From: Rhodoferax sp. U2-2l
GTDB lineage: Bacteria; Pseudomonadota; Gammaproteobacteria; Burkholderiales; Burkholderiaceae_C
Length of the DNA: 56,825 nt
Assembly: GCF_020594515.1 (NCBI RefSeq)
Contig: NZ_JAJCTH010000023.1
Span: forward strand, 1-56,825
Direction of reading: 5' to 3'
Shown here: positions 8,358-16,739 of the stretch, in pieces
Position numbering within the stretch: the first letter of the stretch is position 1
How the letters are laid out: every line of letters starts with the position of its first letter
Program-made: the position numbers and the translations under genes
Notes under the pieces: model-generated
The model's input: the letters and a program-made list of their open reading frames with translations, nothing else
Told to the model about the DNA's origin: nothing
Database searches by the model: none

Positions 8358-9971
8358 ATGATCAAAAGATTCATCGACAAACTGCTGGGCAAATCCGCCC
8401 CCGCCACAGCCAAGAACCCATTTGGCAAACGTGCCGAAATTGGCCCTGACGTGCATGGCATCAACCCCGAGTTGGTGGACGAACGCGCCAACAACGTGGT
8501 GCGCACCCTCAAGGCCGCGGGTTTTGAGGCCTACATCGTGGGTGGCGCGGTGCGCGACCTGATGCTGGGCCTGGCGCCCAAGGACTTTGACGTGGCCACC
8601 AACGCCACACCGGAACAGGTCAAAAACCTGTTTCGCCGTGCTTTCATCATCGGGCGGCGTTTTCGCATCGTGCACGTGGTGTACGGGCGCGGACGTGAAC
8701 ATGAGGTGATCGAGGTCTCGACCTTTCGCGCTTACCTGGACAACGCCGCCGCCGAGCAGGTGGCGGGCAACGAAAAAACCAGCAAGAGTGACCTGGCTGG
8801 CATGAAACACGCGGTGGACTCTACAGGCCGTGTGCTGCGCGACAACGTTTGGGGCCCGCAGGACGAAGACGCGGCGCGACGTGACTTCACCATCAACGCC
8901 ATGTATTACGACCCCGAGACCCAGATCGTGGTCGACTACCACCACGGCATGAAAGACGCCAAAGCGCGCGTGATCCGCATGATTGGCGACGCCGCCACGC
9001 GTTACCGCGAAGACCCGGTGCGCATCATCCGCGCCGTGCGTTTTGGCGCCAAATTGCATGGCCTGGGCTTCAAACTCGAGCCCAAAACCGCCGCACCCCT
9101 GGTCAAGAGCCAGTCGCTGCTGCTGGAAGTGCCGCAAAGCCGCATGTTTGACGAAATGCTCAAGCTGTTGCAAACCGGCCATGCGCTGGCGTCGATTGAG
9201 AAACTCAAGGAACTCGGCCTGGCGCGCGGCATTTATCCGCTGCTTGACGTGGTGGTGGAGCGTGCCGAGCAGCCGTTTGTCAAAGCTGCCTTGCTGGACA
9301 CCGACCGCCGCGTGGGTGAAGGTAAACCGGTGGCGCCGAGCTTTTTGCTGGCCTGTGTGTTGTGGGCTGATGTGCGGGACGGCTGGGCCAAGCGCCTGAA
9401 CGCCCGCCAGCACTCCCACCCGGCGCTGATGGACGCGATTGACGATGTGTTCAACACCCGCATCGGAGATGTGTCGGGCCGTGGCAAGCTTGGTGGTGAC
9501 ATGCGCGACATCTGGACCATGCAGCCCCGTTTTGAGAAACGCACCGGCAGCGCCGCGTTTGGCCTGGTGGAGCAGCCGCGTTTCCGGGCTGCTTTTGACT
9601 TCATGCGTTTGCGTGCTGAAAACGGCGAGCTTGACGAGGTGTTGTCCGACTGGTGGCAAGAATTCAGCGTTGCCGATGACAACCTGCGCAACGACATGGT
9701 CGATGCGGTCAGACTGGAGCAGCAACAGCGCGCCAAAGTGGCACGCACACCGCGTGTGCACCGGCTGCCTGCACCCGGTGCGCTGGATGCTGCCGCCCCG
9801 GCGCAAGATGTTGCCGGCCACACTGCGGCCACACCGCATGGCGAGCCGGTGGCAGATGCCTCCGATGCGCCCAAGAAGCGCCGCCGCAGGCGCCGTAGCC
9901 CTGGCCGCGCTGCTGGTGAAGGCGCTGCGGGTGGCGCGGGGACAGGCGAGGGCGGCGGGACCCCGACGTGA
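8358..9971 (+). CDS. pcnB: Poly(A) polymerase I
   Basis: PcnB adds 3' poly(A) tails that promote RNA decay. The 537-residue protein has the class II nucleotidyltransferase motif IVGGAVRDLMLGLAPKDFDVATNA near residues 55-80, and RRFRIVHVVYGR. The central RNA-binding helices contain RRDFTINAMYYD and RYREDPVRIIRAVRFGAKL. The C-terminus is basic (KKRRRRRRSPGR), as in poly(A) polymerases rather than CCA-adding enzymes. The frame is open upstream, but the earlier part translates the REP palindrome, so the ATG at 8358 is preferred. folK follows 30 bases after the stop. Confidence 0.92.
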   Translation: MIKRFIDKLLGKSAPATAKNPFGKRAEIGPDVHGINPELVDERANNVVRTLKAAGFEAYIVGGAVRDLMLGLAPKDFDVATNATPEQVKNLFRRAFIIGRRFRIVHVVYGRGREHEVIEVSTFRAYLDNAAAEQVAGNEKTSKSDLAGMKHAVDSTGRVLRDNVWGPQDEDAARRDFTINAMYYDPETQIVVDYHHGMKDAKARVIRMIGDAATRYREDPVRIIRAVRFGAKLHGLGFKLEPKTAAPLVKSQSLLLEVPQSRMFDEMLKLLQTGHALASIEKLKELGLARGIYPLLDVVVERAEQPFVKAALLDTDRRVGEGKPVAPSFLLACVLWADVRDGWAKRLNARQHSHPALMDAIDDVFNTRIGDVSGRGKLGGDMRDIWTMQPRFEKRTGSAAFGLVEQPRFRAAFDFMRLRAENGELDEVLSDWWQEFSVADDNLRNDMVDAVRLEQQQRAKVARTPRVHRLPAPGALDAAAPAQDVAGHTAATPHGEPVADASDAPKKRRRRRRSPGRAAGEGAAGGAGTGEGGGTPT

Positions 9972-10001
9972 TGCGCGGCGCTGAGCACGGTGAGGTGTCG
10001 C

Positions 10002-10478
10002 ATGCCTGACCCCACCGGTTCCGCGGTGTTGGCCTATGTGGCGCTGGGCGCCAATCTGGGGGATGCACGCACCACCGTTGTCAACGCCATCGCGGCCTTG
10101 AACCAGCTGCCTGGCACACGTGTGCTGCGCGCCTCCAGCCTGTACCAAACGGCGCCGTTCGAGGCCAGTGGTCCTGATTTTTTCAACGCTGTGGTCGCGC
10201 TGCACACCACCCTGAGCGCCGCCGACCTGCTGACGCAGCTCCAGCAACTGGAAAACGCGCACGGGCGCCTGCGTCCCTACATCAACGCGCCGCGCACACT
10301 GGACCTGGATATCGTGCTGTATGGCGATGAGGTGGTGATGCGCCCTGATCTGCAAATTCCGCATCCGCGCATGCTCCAGCGTGCCTTTGTGCTGGTGCCG
10401 CTGGCTGAAATCGCCCCGGGCGCGGTGACGGCTGGGCAGTTGGCGGCGGTGGCCGACCAGGCAATCCAACGGGTTTAA
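10002..10478 (+). CDS. folK: 6-hydroxymethyl-7,8-dihydropterin pyrophosphokinase
   Basis: FolK transfers pyrophosphate from ATP to hydroxymethyl-dihydropterin in folate synthesis. The 158-residue protein contains the signatures AYVALGANLGD near the start, SSLYQTAPF, and the active-site segment NAPRTLDLDIVLYGD with the following PHPRMLQRAFVLVPLAEIAP. The family length is matched. An in-frame GTG at 9990 is a less likely start. The pcnB-folK order is common in proteobacteria. Confidence 0.95.
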   Translation: MPDPTGSAVLAYVALGANLGDARTTVVNAIAALNQLPGTRVLRASSLYQTAPFEASGPDFFNAVVALHTTLSAADLLTQLQQLENAHGRLRPYINAPRTLDLDIVLYGDEVVMRPDLQIPHPRMLQRAFVLVPLAEIAPGAVTAGQLAAVADQAIQRV

Positions 10479-10573
10479 TTTCACGCGCTGTGGCTTAGGG
10501 GACAGGCCGTGTGCGCGTTACTATTGTGCGCTGGCAAAAAATCAGGGCATCTGCCTGTCGTCTGGAGACATCT

Positions 10574-12400
10574 ATGAATTTGCAAAACTTACGTCTGGCC
10601 TCCAAATTGTGGCTGGCCACGGGTTTGATTGTGCTGGGAATCTCTCTGGTGGTGGGTTACACCGCCGTGCAATCTGCTGCTGACCGTGCCGAGAGCACCG
10701 CCGTACTGGACAAGCTCAGCGCCCGTGTCAAGGCAGCCATGGGTTGGGCCGCGCTGTCCCAAACCAACGCGGCACGCACCCAGGCACTGATGTTCAGCGG
10801 CGACCCGGCGCTGGAAGCCGGATTGAAAGGCTTGATGGCTGACACCTCGGCCCAGATCAGCAAGATCCAGCAAGCCATCGAGGCCGAAGACCTGGGTGCT
10901 GCCGACCGCGAGCAGCTCAAAACCATTGCCGCCAACCGCAAAGTCATGCTCGAGGCACGCGCTGCCGCGATGAAGCAGCGCGGTGAAGGCCTGCTGGAGG
11001 AGTCCGCTGCCACCATCGCCACGGTGTTTCAGCCCGCCATGGACGCGTACCAGAAGTCGCAGCGCGATTTTGTGGCGTTGCAGGAAAAAAACTTTGAGAC
11101 CGCCCGCGCCAGCTACGCCGAACATGCCAAGAACCTGATCCTCTTGGCCAGTGGCCTGATGCTGCTGTTGTTGCTGCTGATTGTGGCTGGCGCTGCCTGG
11201 CTGATCCGCGCCATTCGCCAGCCGCTGGTGGTCGCCAACGAGCTGGCCGCCAAAATCGCCCAGGGTGATCTGAGCATGACCATCGACACCTCGCGTGGGG
11301 ACGAGTTTGGTGACCTGATGAAGTCGCTCTCCAGCATGAACGTCTCGCTGGGCACCATGGTCAACCAGGTGCGCCATAGTACCGACAGCATCGCCACTGC
11401 CAGTGCCGAGATAGCCCAGGGCAACAACGACCTGGCCCAGCGCACCGAACAAACGTCCGGCAACCTCCAGTCCACCGCTTCCAGCATGGACCACCTGACA
11501 CAGACCGTGCAGATCAGCGCCGACAACGCCCGCCAGGCCAGCACGCTGGCCGCCAATGCCTCCAGCGTGGCGGAACGCGGTGGCGCGGTGGTGCGCCAGG
11601 TGGTCAGCACCATGGAAGACATCAACACCAGCAGCCGCAAGATTGCTGACATCATTGGCGTGATTGACGGCATTGCGTTCCAGACCAACATTCTGGCGCT
11701 CAATGCGGCGGTGGAAGCGGCCCGCGCCGGTGAGCAGGGCCGGGGTTTTGCCGTGGTCGCCTCCGAGGTGCGCAGCCTGGCGCAGCGCAGCGCCGAGGCC
11801 GCCAAAGAGATCAAAACTCTCATCAACACCTCGGTGGACAAGGTCGCCTCGGGCACACAACTGGTGTCTGACGCGGGTGCCACCATGAATGACATCGTGC
11901 AGTCGGTGCGCAAGGTGGCTGACGTGATTGGTGAAATTACCGCCGCCTCGGGTGAGCAAAGCACCCAGATTTCCGGTATCAACCAGGCCATTGGTGGCCT
12001 GGACCAGATGACCCAGCAAAACGCCGCCCTGGTGGAGCAAAGCGCCGCGGCAGCAGAGAGCCTGCGCGACCAGGCCGACCAACTGGCGCGTGCGGTGGCC
12101 GTTTTCAAGACCGATGGGCGTGCCTTGGCAGCCCTGCCGCAACACCCCACGCGGGACATCACGCCGCGCCCGCAGGCGTTGGTTTACAAACGTCCGACCG
12201 CGCTGGCCAAGCCTCAGGCCCAGGCGGCGCTGGCCAGCGGCTCGCCTGCCAAAAAGCTGGCGGCGCCTGCCAGCCGACCTGTGGGCACGCCACCCACCTT
12301 GACCAAACCGGTGTCGGTCAAGCCCGGCGTGGCGTTGAAAACCGCACCGCCGAAGGCGGTGGCCGCCCCGGCGGCAGAGTCGGACTGGGAAACGTTTTAA
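10574..12400 (+). CDS. Methyl-accepting chemotaxis protein
   Basis: A 608-residue inner-membrane chemoreceptor. The first helix lies at about 11-31 and the second at about 190-215 ([20 protein letters not shown]). They bracket a four-helix-bundle-like periplasmic domain without a recognisable ligand signature. A HAMP domain and the signalling hairpin ([33 protein letters not shown]) follow. The linker after residue 520 is rich in Ala, Pro and Lys, and the protein ends DWETF, close to the NWETF pentapeptide that tethers CheR and CheB in E. coli. The start is chosen for its GGAGA site and the helix position. The ligand is unknown. Confidence 0.9.
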   Translation: MNLQNLRLASKLWLATGLIVLGISLVVGYTAVQSAADRAESTAVLDKLSARVKAAMGWAALSQTNAARTQALMFSGDPALEAGLKGLMADTSAQISKIQQAIEAEDLGAADREQLKTIAANRKVMLEARAAAMKQRGEGLLEESAATIATVFQPAMDAYQKSQRDFVALQEKNFETARASYAEHAKNLILLASGLMLLLLLLIVAGAAWLIRAIRQPLVVANELAAKIAQGDLSMTIDTSRGDEFGDLMKSLSSMNVSLGTMVNQVRHSTDSIATASAEIAQGNNDLAQRTEQTSGNLQSTASSMDHLTQTVQISADNARQASTLAANASSVAERGGAVVRQVVSTMEDINTSSRKIADIIGVIDGIAFQTNILALNAAVEAARAGEQGRGFAVVASEVRSLAQRSAEAAKEIKTLINTSVDKVASGTQLVSDAGATMNDIVQSVRKVADVIGEITAASGEQSTQISGINQAIGGLDQMTQQNAALVEQSAAAAESLRDQADQLARAVAVFKTDGRALAALPQHPTRDITPRPQALVYKRPTALAKPQAQAALASGSPAKKLAAPASRPVGTPPTLTKPVSVKPGVALKTAPPKAVAAPAAESDWETF

Positions 12401-12403
12401 GTT

Positions 12404-12862
12404 TTAAGCGACTTCGGCGATCAGCTCGATCTCGACGCAGGCGCCCAGCGGGAGCTGCGCCACACCAAAGGCGCTGCGAGCGTGGGCGCCCTTGTCCGCG
12501 CCAAACACTTGGCCAATCAATTCACTGGCACCGTTGGTGACCAGATGCTGCTCGGTGTAATCGGCGCTGGAATTGACCAGTGACATCACCTTGACGATGC
12601 GTGTCACCCGGTTCAGGTCGCCGACCGCCGCGTGCAAGGTGCCCAGCAAATCAATGGCGATGCTGCGGGCGGCCAACTTGGCTTCGTCGGTGGTCATGTT
12701 GTTGCCCAGCTGGCCGACCCAGGCCTTGCCGACTTTTTTGGCAATGTGGCCGCTCAGGAACACCAGGTTGCCGGTCTGCACAAACGGCACATAAGCCGCG
12801 GCGGGGATGGCGACGGGCGGCAGGGTGATGCCCAGCTCGGTGAGTTTGGTGTAAATGCTCAT
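12404..12862 (-). CDS. RidA family (YjgF/YER057c/UK114) protein
   Basis: A 152-residue single-domain RidA-like protein. RidA proteins hydrolyse reactive enamine/imine intermediates to keto acids and ammonia. Recognisable segments are FVQTGNLVFLSGHIAKKVGK, NNMTTDEAKLAARSIAIDLLGTLHAAVGDLNRV and LPLGACVEIELIAEV. The longer N-terminus and AFGVAQLPLGA, in place of the catalytic-Arg region RxxVxVxxLP, suggest the subfamily with cd02199-like features, in which deaminase activity is uncertain. It is convergent with the chemoreceptor gene, only three bases apart. Confidence 0.85.
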   Translation of the reverse strand: MSIYTKLTELGITLPPVAIPAAAYVPFVQTGNLVFLSGHIAKKVGKAWVGQLGNNMTTDEAKLAARSIAIDLLGTLHAAVGDLNRVTRIVKVMSLVNSSADYTEQHLVTNGASELIGQVFGADKGAHARSAFGVAQLPLGACVEIELIAEVA

Positions 12863-12963
12863 GGTGGTCCTTTGTGTTAACAGGGGCTGCAGCCCTTGGG
12901 GTGCCAGGGCTGACAGCTTTCAACGGGAAATTTTGACGGCTTGGGAGAGCCCAGAGGGGATGC

Positions 12964-13470
12964 TCAGGCCGCTGCGAGTTTAGCGTCCGGGGCATCGTGA
13001 GGCGCGTAGCTGGTGCCGTGGCAGCCCTCAATGTCCTCCATCGGTATGGCTTGGGGCAGCCGGATCTCGCCGGTCTGTTCGTTGTAGCCCACGCTGCGCA
13101 AATGCAGCGCCAGCGCCGCATCCATGGCGTTGGCGTGCTGCGGAAACCAGACGCCCAGTTCGTCGGCCATTTGGCGCACCACGGTCAGGTCACCGGCGTG
13201 GCCCCGCTTCAGCCCTTCACGCATCACTTTGAGCACGATCTGGTGCTGGCTGCTGTGGCAGTTGTCGGCGCTAAAACCGGTGGCTGTCATCCAGCCGTCC
13301 TCGCGGGCAAAGTGCGCATCGGTGTGGTCGATCAGATCCTGCCAAAGCGGCATCAGTCGGGTGTCGCTGGCGTTCACCACCTCGGCCAGCAGGTTGACAA
13401 ATTCCAGATGGGTGTCATCCATCACCGGCATCCCCAGTGCGAAAGCCTCTGACCACTGCAACACCGCCAT
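12964..13470 (-). CDS. Bacteriohemerythrin
   Basis: A 168-residue soluble hemerythrin-domain protein that would bind oxygen at a di-iron centre. The expected ligands are visible in order: His21 (DDTHLEF), His53 with Glu57 (HFARE), His72 with His76 (HSSQH), and His112 with Asp117 (HANAMD). The start at MAVLQWSEAF is chosen because it matches other bacteriohemerythrins; an upstream extension to 13548 lacks similarity. It is divergent from the 2-oxoacid oxidoreductase operon, and a FNR-like box sits 64 bases upstream. The likely role is oxygen storage or scavenging for an oxygen-sensitive enzyme, by inference. Confidence 0.9.
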   Translation of the reverse strand: MAVLQWSEAFALGMPVMDDTHLEFVNLLAEVVNASDTRLMPLWQDLIDHTDAHFAREDGWMTATGFSADNCHSSQHQIVLKVMREGLKRGHAGDLTVVRQMADELGVWFPQHANAMDAALALHLRSVGYNEQTGEIRLPQAIPMEDIEGCHGTSYAPHDAPDAKLAAA

Positions 13471-13527
13471 GACGTGTCCTTTCAAAAAAGCAAAGCCGCG
13501 AGCATAGGCAAGTGGGTCAAGTACGCA

Positions 13528-13541
13528 TTGACGCAAGTCAC
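13528..13541 (-). promoter_or_regulatory. FNR/DNR-type box facing the bacteriohemerythrin gene
   Basis: TTGAC-GCAA-GTCAC resembles the FNR consensus TTGAT-N4-ATCAA. Its centre (13534.5) lies about 41-42 bases before a start point predicted from a leftward -10 candidate TATGCT (reverse of 13501-13506), the spacing of class II FNR activation. The second half-site is imperfect, so this is less certain than its neighbour at 13585. Confidence 0.5.
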
Positions 13542-13584
13542 AAAACAAGTACTCTGGATGACGTAAGTCGCGCGTCAGCTGCTA

Positions 13585-13626
13585 TTGATTTGTATCAATA
13601 CTATTTCCGCTTTATGAATCTACATT
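13585..13626 (+). promoter_or_regulatory. Consensus FNR box and -10 element for the 2-oxoacid oxidoreductase operon
   Basis: TTGAT-TTGT-ATCAA at 13585-13598 is a perfect FNR-type dyad. A class II position (-41.5) predicts a start at 13633, and TACATT at 13621-13626 then falls exactly at -12 to -7. The first gene begins at 13692 after an AGGAG site. This is strong sequence evidence for anaerobic activation by an FNR/ANR protein, though DNR could use the same site. Confidence 0.8.
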
Positions 13627-13691
13627 GCGGTTAGCAAAAAAATGAGCTTCGCCAACATCGGCTGGGTTTCATGCACATTGAGGAGCAACTC

Positions 13692-14282
13692 ATGTTTCAG
13701 GTTCGTATCCATGGCCGTGGCGGGCAGGGCGTGGTGACAGGTGCCGAGATGTTGTCCATCGCGGCTTTTTTGGGTGGCAAACACGCGCAGGCCTTTCCCA
13801 GCTTTGGTTCTGAGCGCACCGGCGCGCCCGTGGTGGCCTTCTGCCGCATGGATGACAAAGAAATCCGGCTACGCGAGCCCATCATGCAGCCTGACGCCAT
13901 CATCATTCAGGACCCGACGCTGCTGCACCAGGTGGATGTGTTCAGTGGCCTCAAGAAAGACGGCTACATCCTGATCAACACCACACGCAGCTTCAGCGAG
14001 ATGGGTCTGGAGGAGTTTGCCAAGGGCTTTCTGCCGGAGCGCCAGCTGATTGTGCCGGCCAGCGAACTGGCCATGAAACATGTGGGCCGCCCGGTGCCCA
14101 ACGTGCCGTTGCTGGGGGCGTTCGCTGCTTTGGGCGGCCTGATTTCTCTGGATGCCGTGCACCGGGCGATCGACCAGAAGTTCTCAGGCGCCGTGGCCAA
14201 AGGCAACAAGGCGGCCGCCAAAGAAGCTTATGACATCGTCATGGCGCAGGAAGAAAAAGCCAAGGAGATCCACCATGCTTGA
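13692..14282 (+). CDS. 2-oxoacid:acceptor oxidoreductase, gamma subunit
   Basis: A 196-residue gamma subunit of the pyruvate/2-oxoacid:ferredoxin oxidoreductase superfamily. The start FQVRIHGRGGQGVVTGAEML and GKHAQAFPSFGSERTGAPVVAFCR are diagnostic, and residues 145-165 carry the conserved PNVPLLGAFA. An AGGAG site lies seven bases before this ATG; the upstream in-frame ATG lacks similarity. The stop overlaps the alpha subunit gene by eight bases, so expression is coupled. With the next three genes it would form a thiamine-diphosphate, iron-sulfur enzyme converting a 2-oxoacid to an acyl-CoA; which 2-oxoacid is not shown. Confidence 0.9.
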   Translation: MFQVRIHGRGGQGVVTGAEMLSIAAFLGGKHAQAFPSFGSERTGAPVVAFCRMDDKEIRLREPIMQPDAIIIQDPTLLHQVDVFSGLKKDGYILINTTRSFSEMGLEEFAKGFLPERQLIVPASELAMKHVGRPVPNVPLLGAFAALGGLISLDAVHRAIDQKFSGAVAKGNKAAAKEAYDIVMAQEEKAKEIHHA

Positions 14283-15528
14283 ACAATGCGAAGGCTCCCA
14301 TGCGGTCGCGATGGCGGTGGCGCTGAGCCGCCCTGAAGTGATTTGTGCCTACCCGATTTCACCCCAGACGCACATCGTGGAAGGCCTGGGTGAGCTGGTC
14401 AAATCCGGCGCGCTCACACCGTGCGAGTTCATCAACGTCGAGTCCGAGTTTGCGGCCCTGAGTGTGGCCATTGGGTCATCGGCTGCCGGGGCACGCTCCT
14501 ACACGGCCACGGCCAGCCAGGGGCTGCTGTTCATGGCGGAAGCGGTGTACAACGCCTCGGGCCTGGGTCTGCCGATTGTGATGACGGTGGCCAACCGGGC
14601 GATTGGCGCGCCCATCAACATCTGGAACGACCACACCGACAGCATGAGCATGCGCGATGCGGGCTGGCTGCAACTGTTTGCCGAGACCAACCAGGAGGCG
14701 CTGGATTTGCACATCCAGGCGTTCCGCATTGCCGAAGAGTTGTCCCTGCCGGTGATGGTGTGCATGGACGGCTTCATCCTGACCCACGCCTACGAGCGGG
14801 TCGACATGCCCGATCAGGCGCAGGTGGACCAATTTTTGCCACCGTACGAGCCGCGCCAGGTGCTGGACCCCAGCGACCCGGTGACGATTGGCGCCATGGT
14901 CGGCCCCGAGGCGTTCACGGAGGTGCGTTACCTGGCCCACGCCAAACAGATGCAGGCGCTGGATCTGATTCCGCAGGTGGCCAATGAATTCAAGGCCATT
15001 TTTAACCGCGATTCGGGCGGGCTGATCAAGACCTACAAAACCGAGGATGCCGACACCATCGTCATCGCGCTGGGCTCGGTGCTGGGCACCATCAAGGACA
15101 CAGTGGACGACCTGCGCGCGCAGGGCCACAAGGTGGGTGTGCTGGGCATCACCTCGTACCGGCCGTTTCCGATTTCTGCCATCCGCGACGCCACGGTGAT
15201 GGCCGAACGTATTGTGGTGGTAGAGAAATGTTTTGCCGTGGGTATTGGTGGCATCGTCTCACGCGATGTGCGCAGCGCGGTGCGCAACCGTCCGCAACCG
15301 GTCTACACCGTGGTGGCTGGCCTGGGCGGGCGCCCCATCACCAAAGAGTCGATGAACAAACTGCTGCTGCAAGCCATGTCGGACAAGTTGGAGTTGCTCA
15401 CTTTTCTGGACCTGGATTGGGCGGTGGTCAACCGGGTGCTGGACCGCGAAAAAGCCAGCCGCCGCTCGGGCCCGGTGGCTGAAGGTGTGTTGCGCGACCT
15501 GGGCACCGTGGCCTCAGGCGCAGTCTAA
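14275..15528 (+). CDS. 2-oxoacid:acceptor oxidoreductase, alpha subunit
   Basis: A 417-residue alpha subunit. It carries GSHAVAMAVALSRPEVICAYPISPQTHIVEGL at the N-terminus, the site that binds the pyrimidine part of thiamine diphosphate, and FINVESEFAALSVAIGSSAAGARSYTATASQGLLFMAEAVY. The C-terminal region, with GITSYRPFP, matches the family's transketolase-C-like domain. The start is the ATG inside the end of the gamma gene. It is closest in style to pyruvate, 2-oxoisovalerate or phenylglyoxylate enzymes; the short separate subunits exclude the single-chain PFOR type. Confidence 0.9.
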   Translation: MLEQCEGSHAVAMAVALSRPEVICAYPISPQTHIVEGLGELVKSGALTPCEFINVESEFAALSVAIGSSAAGARSYTATASQGLLFMAEAVYNASGLGLPIVMTVANRAIGAPINIWNDHTDSMSMRDAGWLQLFAETNQEALDLHIQAFRIAEELSLPVMVCMDGFILTHAYERVDMPDQAQVDQFLPPYEPRQVLDPSDPVTIGAMVGPEAFTEVRYLAHAKQMQALDLIPQVANEFKAIFNRDSGGLIKTYKTEDADTIVIALGSVLGTIKDTVDDLRAQGHKVGVLGITSYRPFPISAIRDATVMAERIVVVEKCFAVGIGGIVSRDVRSAVRNRPQPVYTVVAGLGGRPITKESMNKLLLQAMSDKLELLTFLDLDWAVVNRVLDREKASRRSGPVAEGVLRDLGTVASGAV

Positions 15529-15532
15529 GAGT

Positions 15533-15717
15533 TTGCGGGACAGACCAAGGCTACACGCAATGAGCTTGATCTGTCCTCAACATACTGAGACCTTGCGGGA
15601 CAGACCAAGGCTACACGCAGTGAGCTTGCTCTGTCCCCAACATATTAGTAGCGTGACAGACCAAGGCGACAGGCCGTGAGCCCGGACCACCGGGCGCACG
15701 TTTTGTCCCCAATTGAT
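15533..15717 (+). repeat. Tandem 60-base hairpin repeats between alpha and beta genes
   Basis: Two adjacent units (15533-15592 and 15593-15652) repeat with a period of exactly 60 bases and differ at only a few positions. A third, diverged unit runs to about 15717. Each unit starts near GGGACAGACCAAGGCT and ends AGCTTG(A/C)TCTGTCC, which pair into a stem of about 14 base pairs with one mismatch and one bulge. The repeats fill the only large gap in the operon. Confidence 0.85.
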
Positions 15718-15729
15718 CAGGAGACACAG

Positions 15730-16725
15730 ATGGAACAGTCAACCGTCAAGTTTTACCAGACCGGCACCTTCACCGTGGGCAACCGCCTGCTGGCGCCGGA
15801 GCAGCGCAGCGTGCAAGCCGGCTCGGAGCGGAAAAATTCGCTCAATTCCGGCCACCGCGCCTGCCAGGGCTGCGGCGAGGCGCTGGGTGCCCGCTACGCC
15901 ATCGATGCGGCCATGGCGGCCACCAACGGCCAGTTGATCGCGGCGAACGCCACCGGCTGCCTGGAGGTGTTTTCCACCCCGTACCCCGAAACCTCGTGGC
16001 AAATCCCTTGGATCCACTCCTTGTTTGGCAACGCAGCGGCGGTGGCCACCGGCATTGCTGCCGCCATGAAAGCCAAGGGCCGCAGCGATGTGCGGGTGGT
16101 GGCGCAGGGCGGCGACGGCGGCACCACGGACATCGGTTTTGGCTGCCTCTCGGGCATGTTTGAGCGCAACGATGATGTGCTCTACATCTGCTACGACAAC
16201 GAGGCCTACATGAACACCGGGGTGCAGCGCAGCAGCGCCACACCGCCCGCCGCCCGCACCGCCACCACCATGGCGGTTGGTGAACATCCGGGCAACGAGT
16301 TTGGCCAGGGCAAAAATGTGCCGCAAATTGCCATGGCGCACGAGATTCCCTATGTCGCCACAGCCACCGTGGCGGATTTGCGTGACCTGGAATACAAGGT
16401 GACCAAGGCGATGACGATCCGCGGTGCACGCTACATCCACATCTTTGTGCCCTGCCCGCTGGGCTGGGGCTCCGCCTCGCACGACACCATCAAGCTGTCA
16501 CGCCTGGCGGTGGAAAGCGGGGTGTTCCCGGTGTTTGAGGCCGAACGCGGCGAGGTCACCGGCGTGCTCAAAATTCGCCGTCAGGTGCCGGTGGAAGACT
16601 ATTTGCGGCCTCAAAAGCGTTTTGCCCATTTGTTTGGCAAACATCCGGATGTAGCCACACTGGCCCGGCTGCAGGGGCGGGCTGACCGCAACATCCGCCG
16701 TTTTGGCCTGCTGGAAACCAATTAG
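15730..16725 (+). CDS. 2-oxoacid:acceptor oxidoreductase, beta subunit (TPP-binding)
   Basis: A 331-residue beta subunit. It has GHRACQGCGEALGARYAID near residue 45, ATGCLEVFSTPYP, the thiamine-diphosphate/Mg motif GDGGTTDIGFGCLSG with the trailing YDNEAYMNTG, and the C-terminal PCPLGWGS. The cysteine pattern CQGCGE plus the downstream Cys fits the single [4Fe-4S] cluster of beta subunits. The ATG at 15730 has a GGAGA site; earlier in-frame codons come from the repeat region. The fourth gene follows after 14 bases. Confidence 0.9.
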   Translation: MEQSTVKFYQTGTFTVGNRLLAPEQRSVQAGSERKNSLNSGHRACQGCGEALGARYAIDAAMAATNGQLIAANATGCLEVFSTPYPETSWQIPWIHSLFGNAAAVATGIAAAMKAKGRSDVRVVAQGGDGGTTDIGFGCLSGMFERNDDVLYICYDNEAYMNTGVQRSSATPPAARTATTMAVGEHPGNEFGQGKNVPQIAMAHEIPYVATATVADLRDLEYKVTKAMTIRGARYIHIFVPCPLGWGSASHDTIKLSRLAVESGVFPVFEAERGEVTGVLKIRRQVPVEDYLRPQKRFAHLFGKHPDVATLARLQGRADRNIRRFGLLETN

Positions 16726-16739
16726 TCGGGGACAAGACC

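Noticed and set aside
8283..10484. A 733-residue minus-strand frame across pcnB and folK
   Set aside because: It is antisense to two certain genes and has no recognisable domain, a common artefact of high-GC DNA.
15533..15717. CRISPR-like periodic repeats
   Set aside because: The units are directly adjacent without unique spacers, only two to three copies exist and no cas gene is present.
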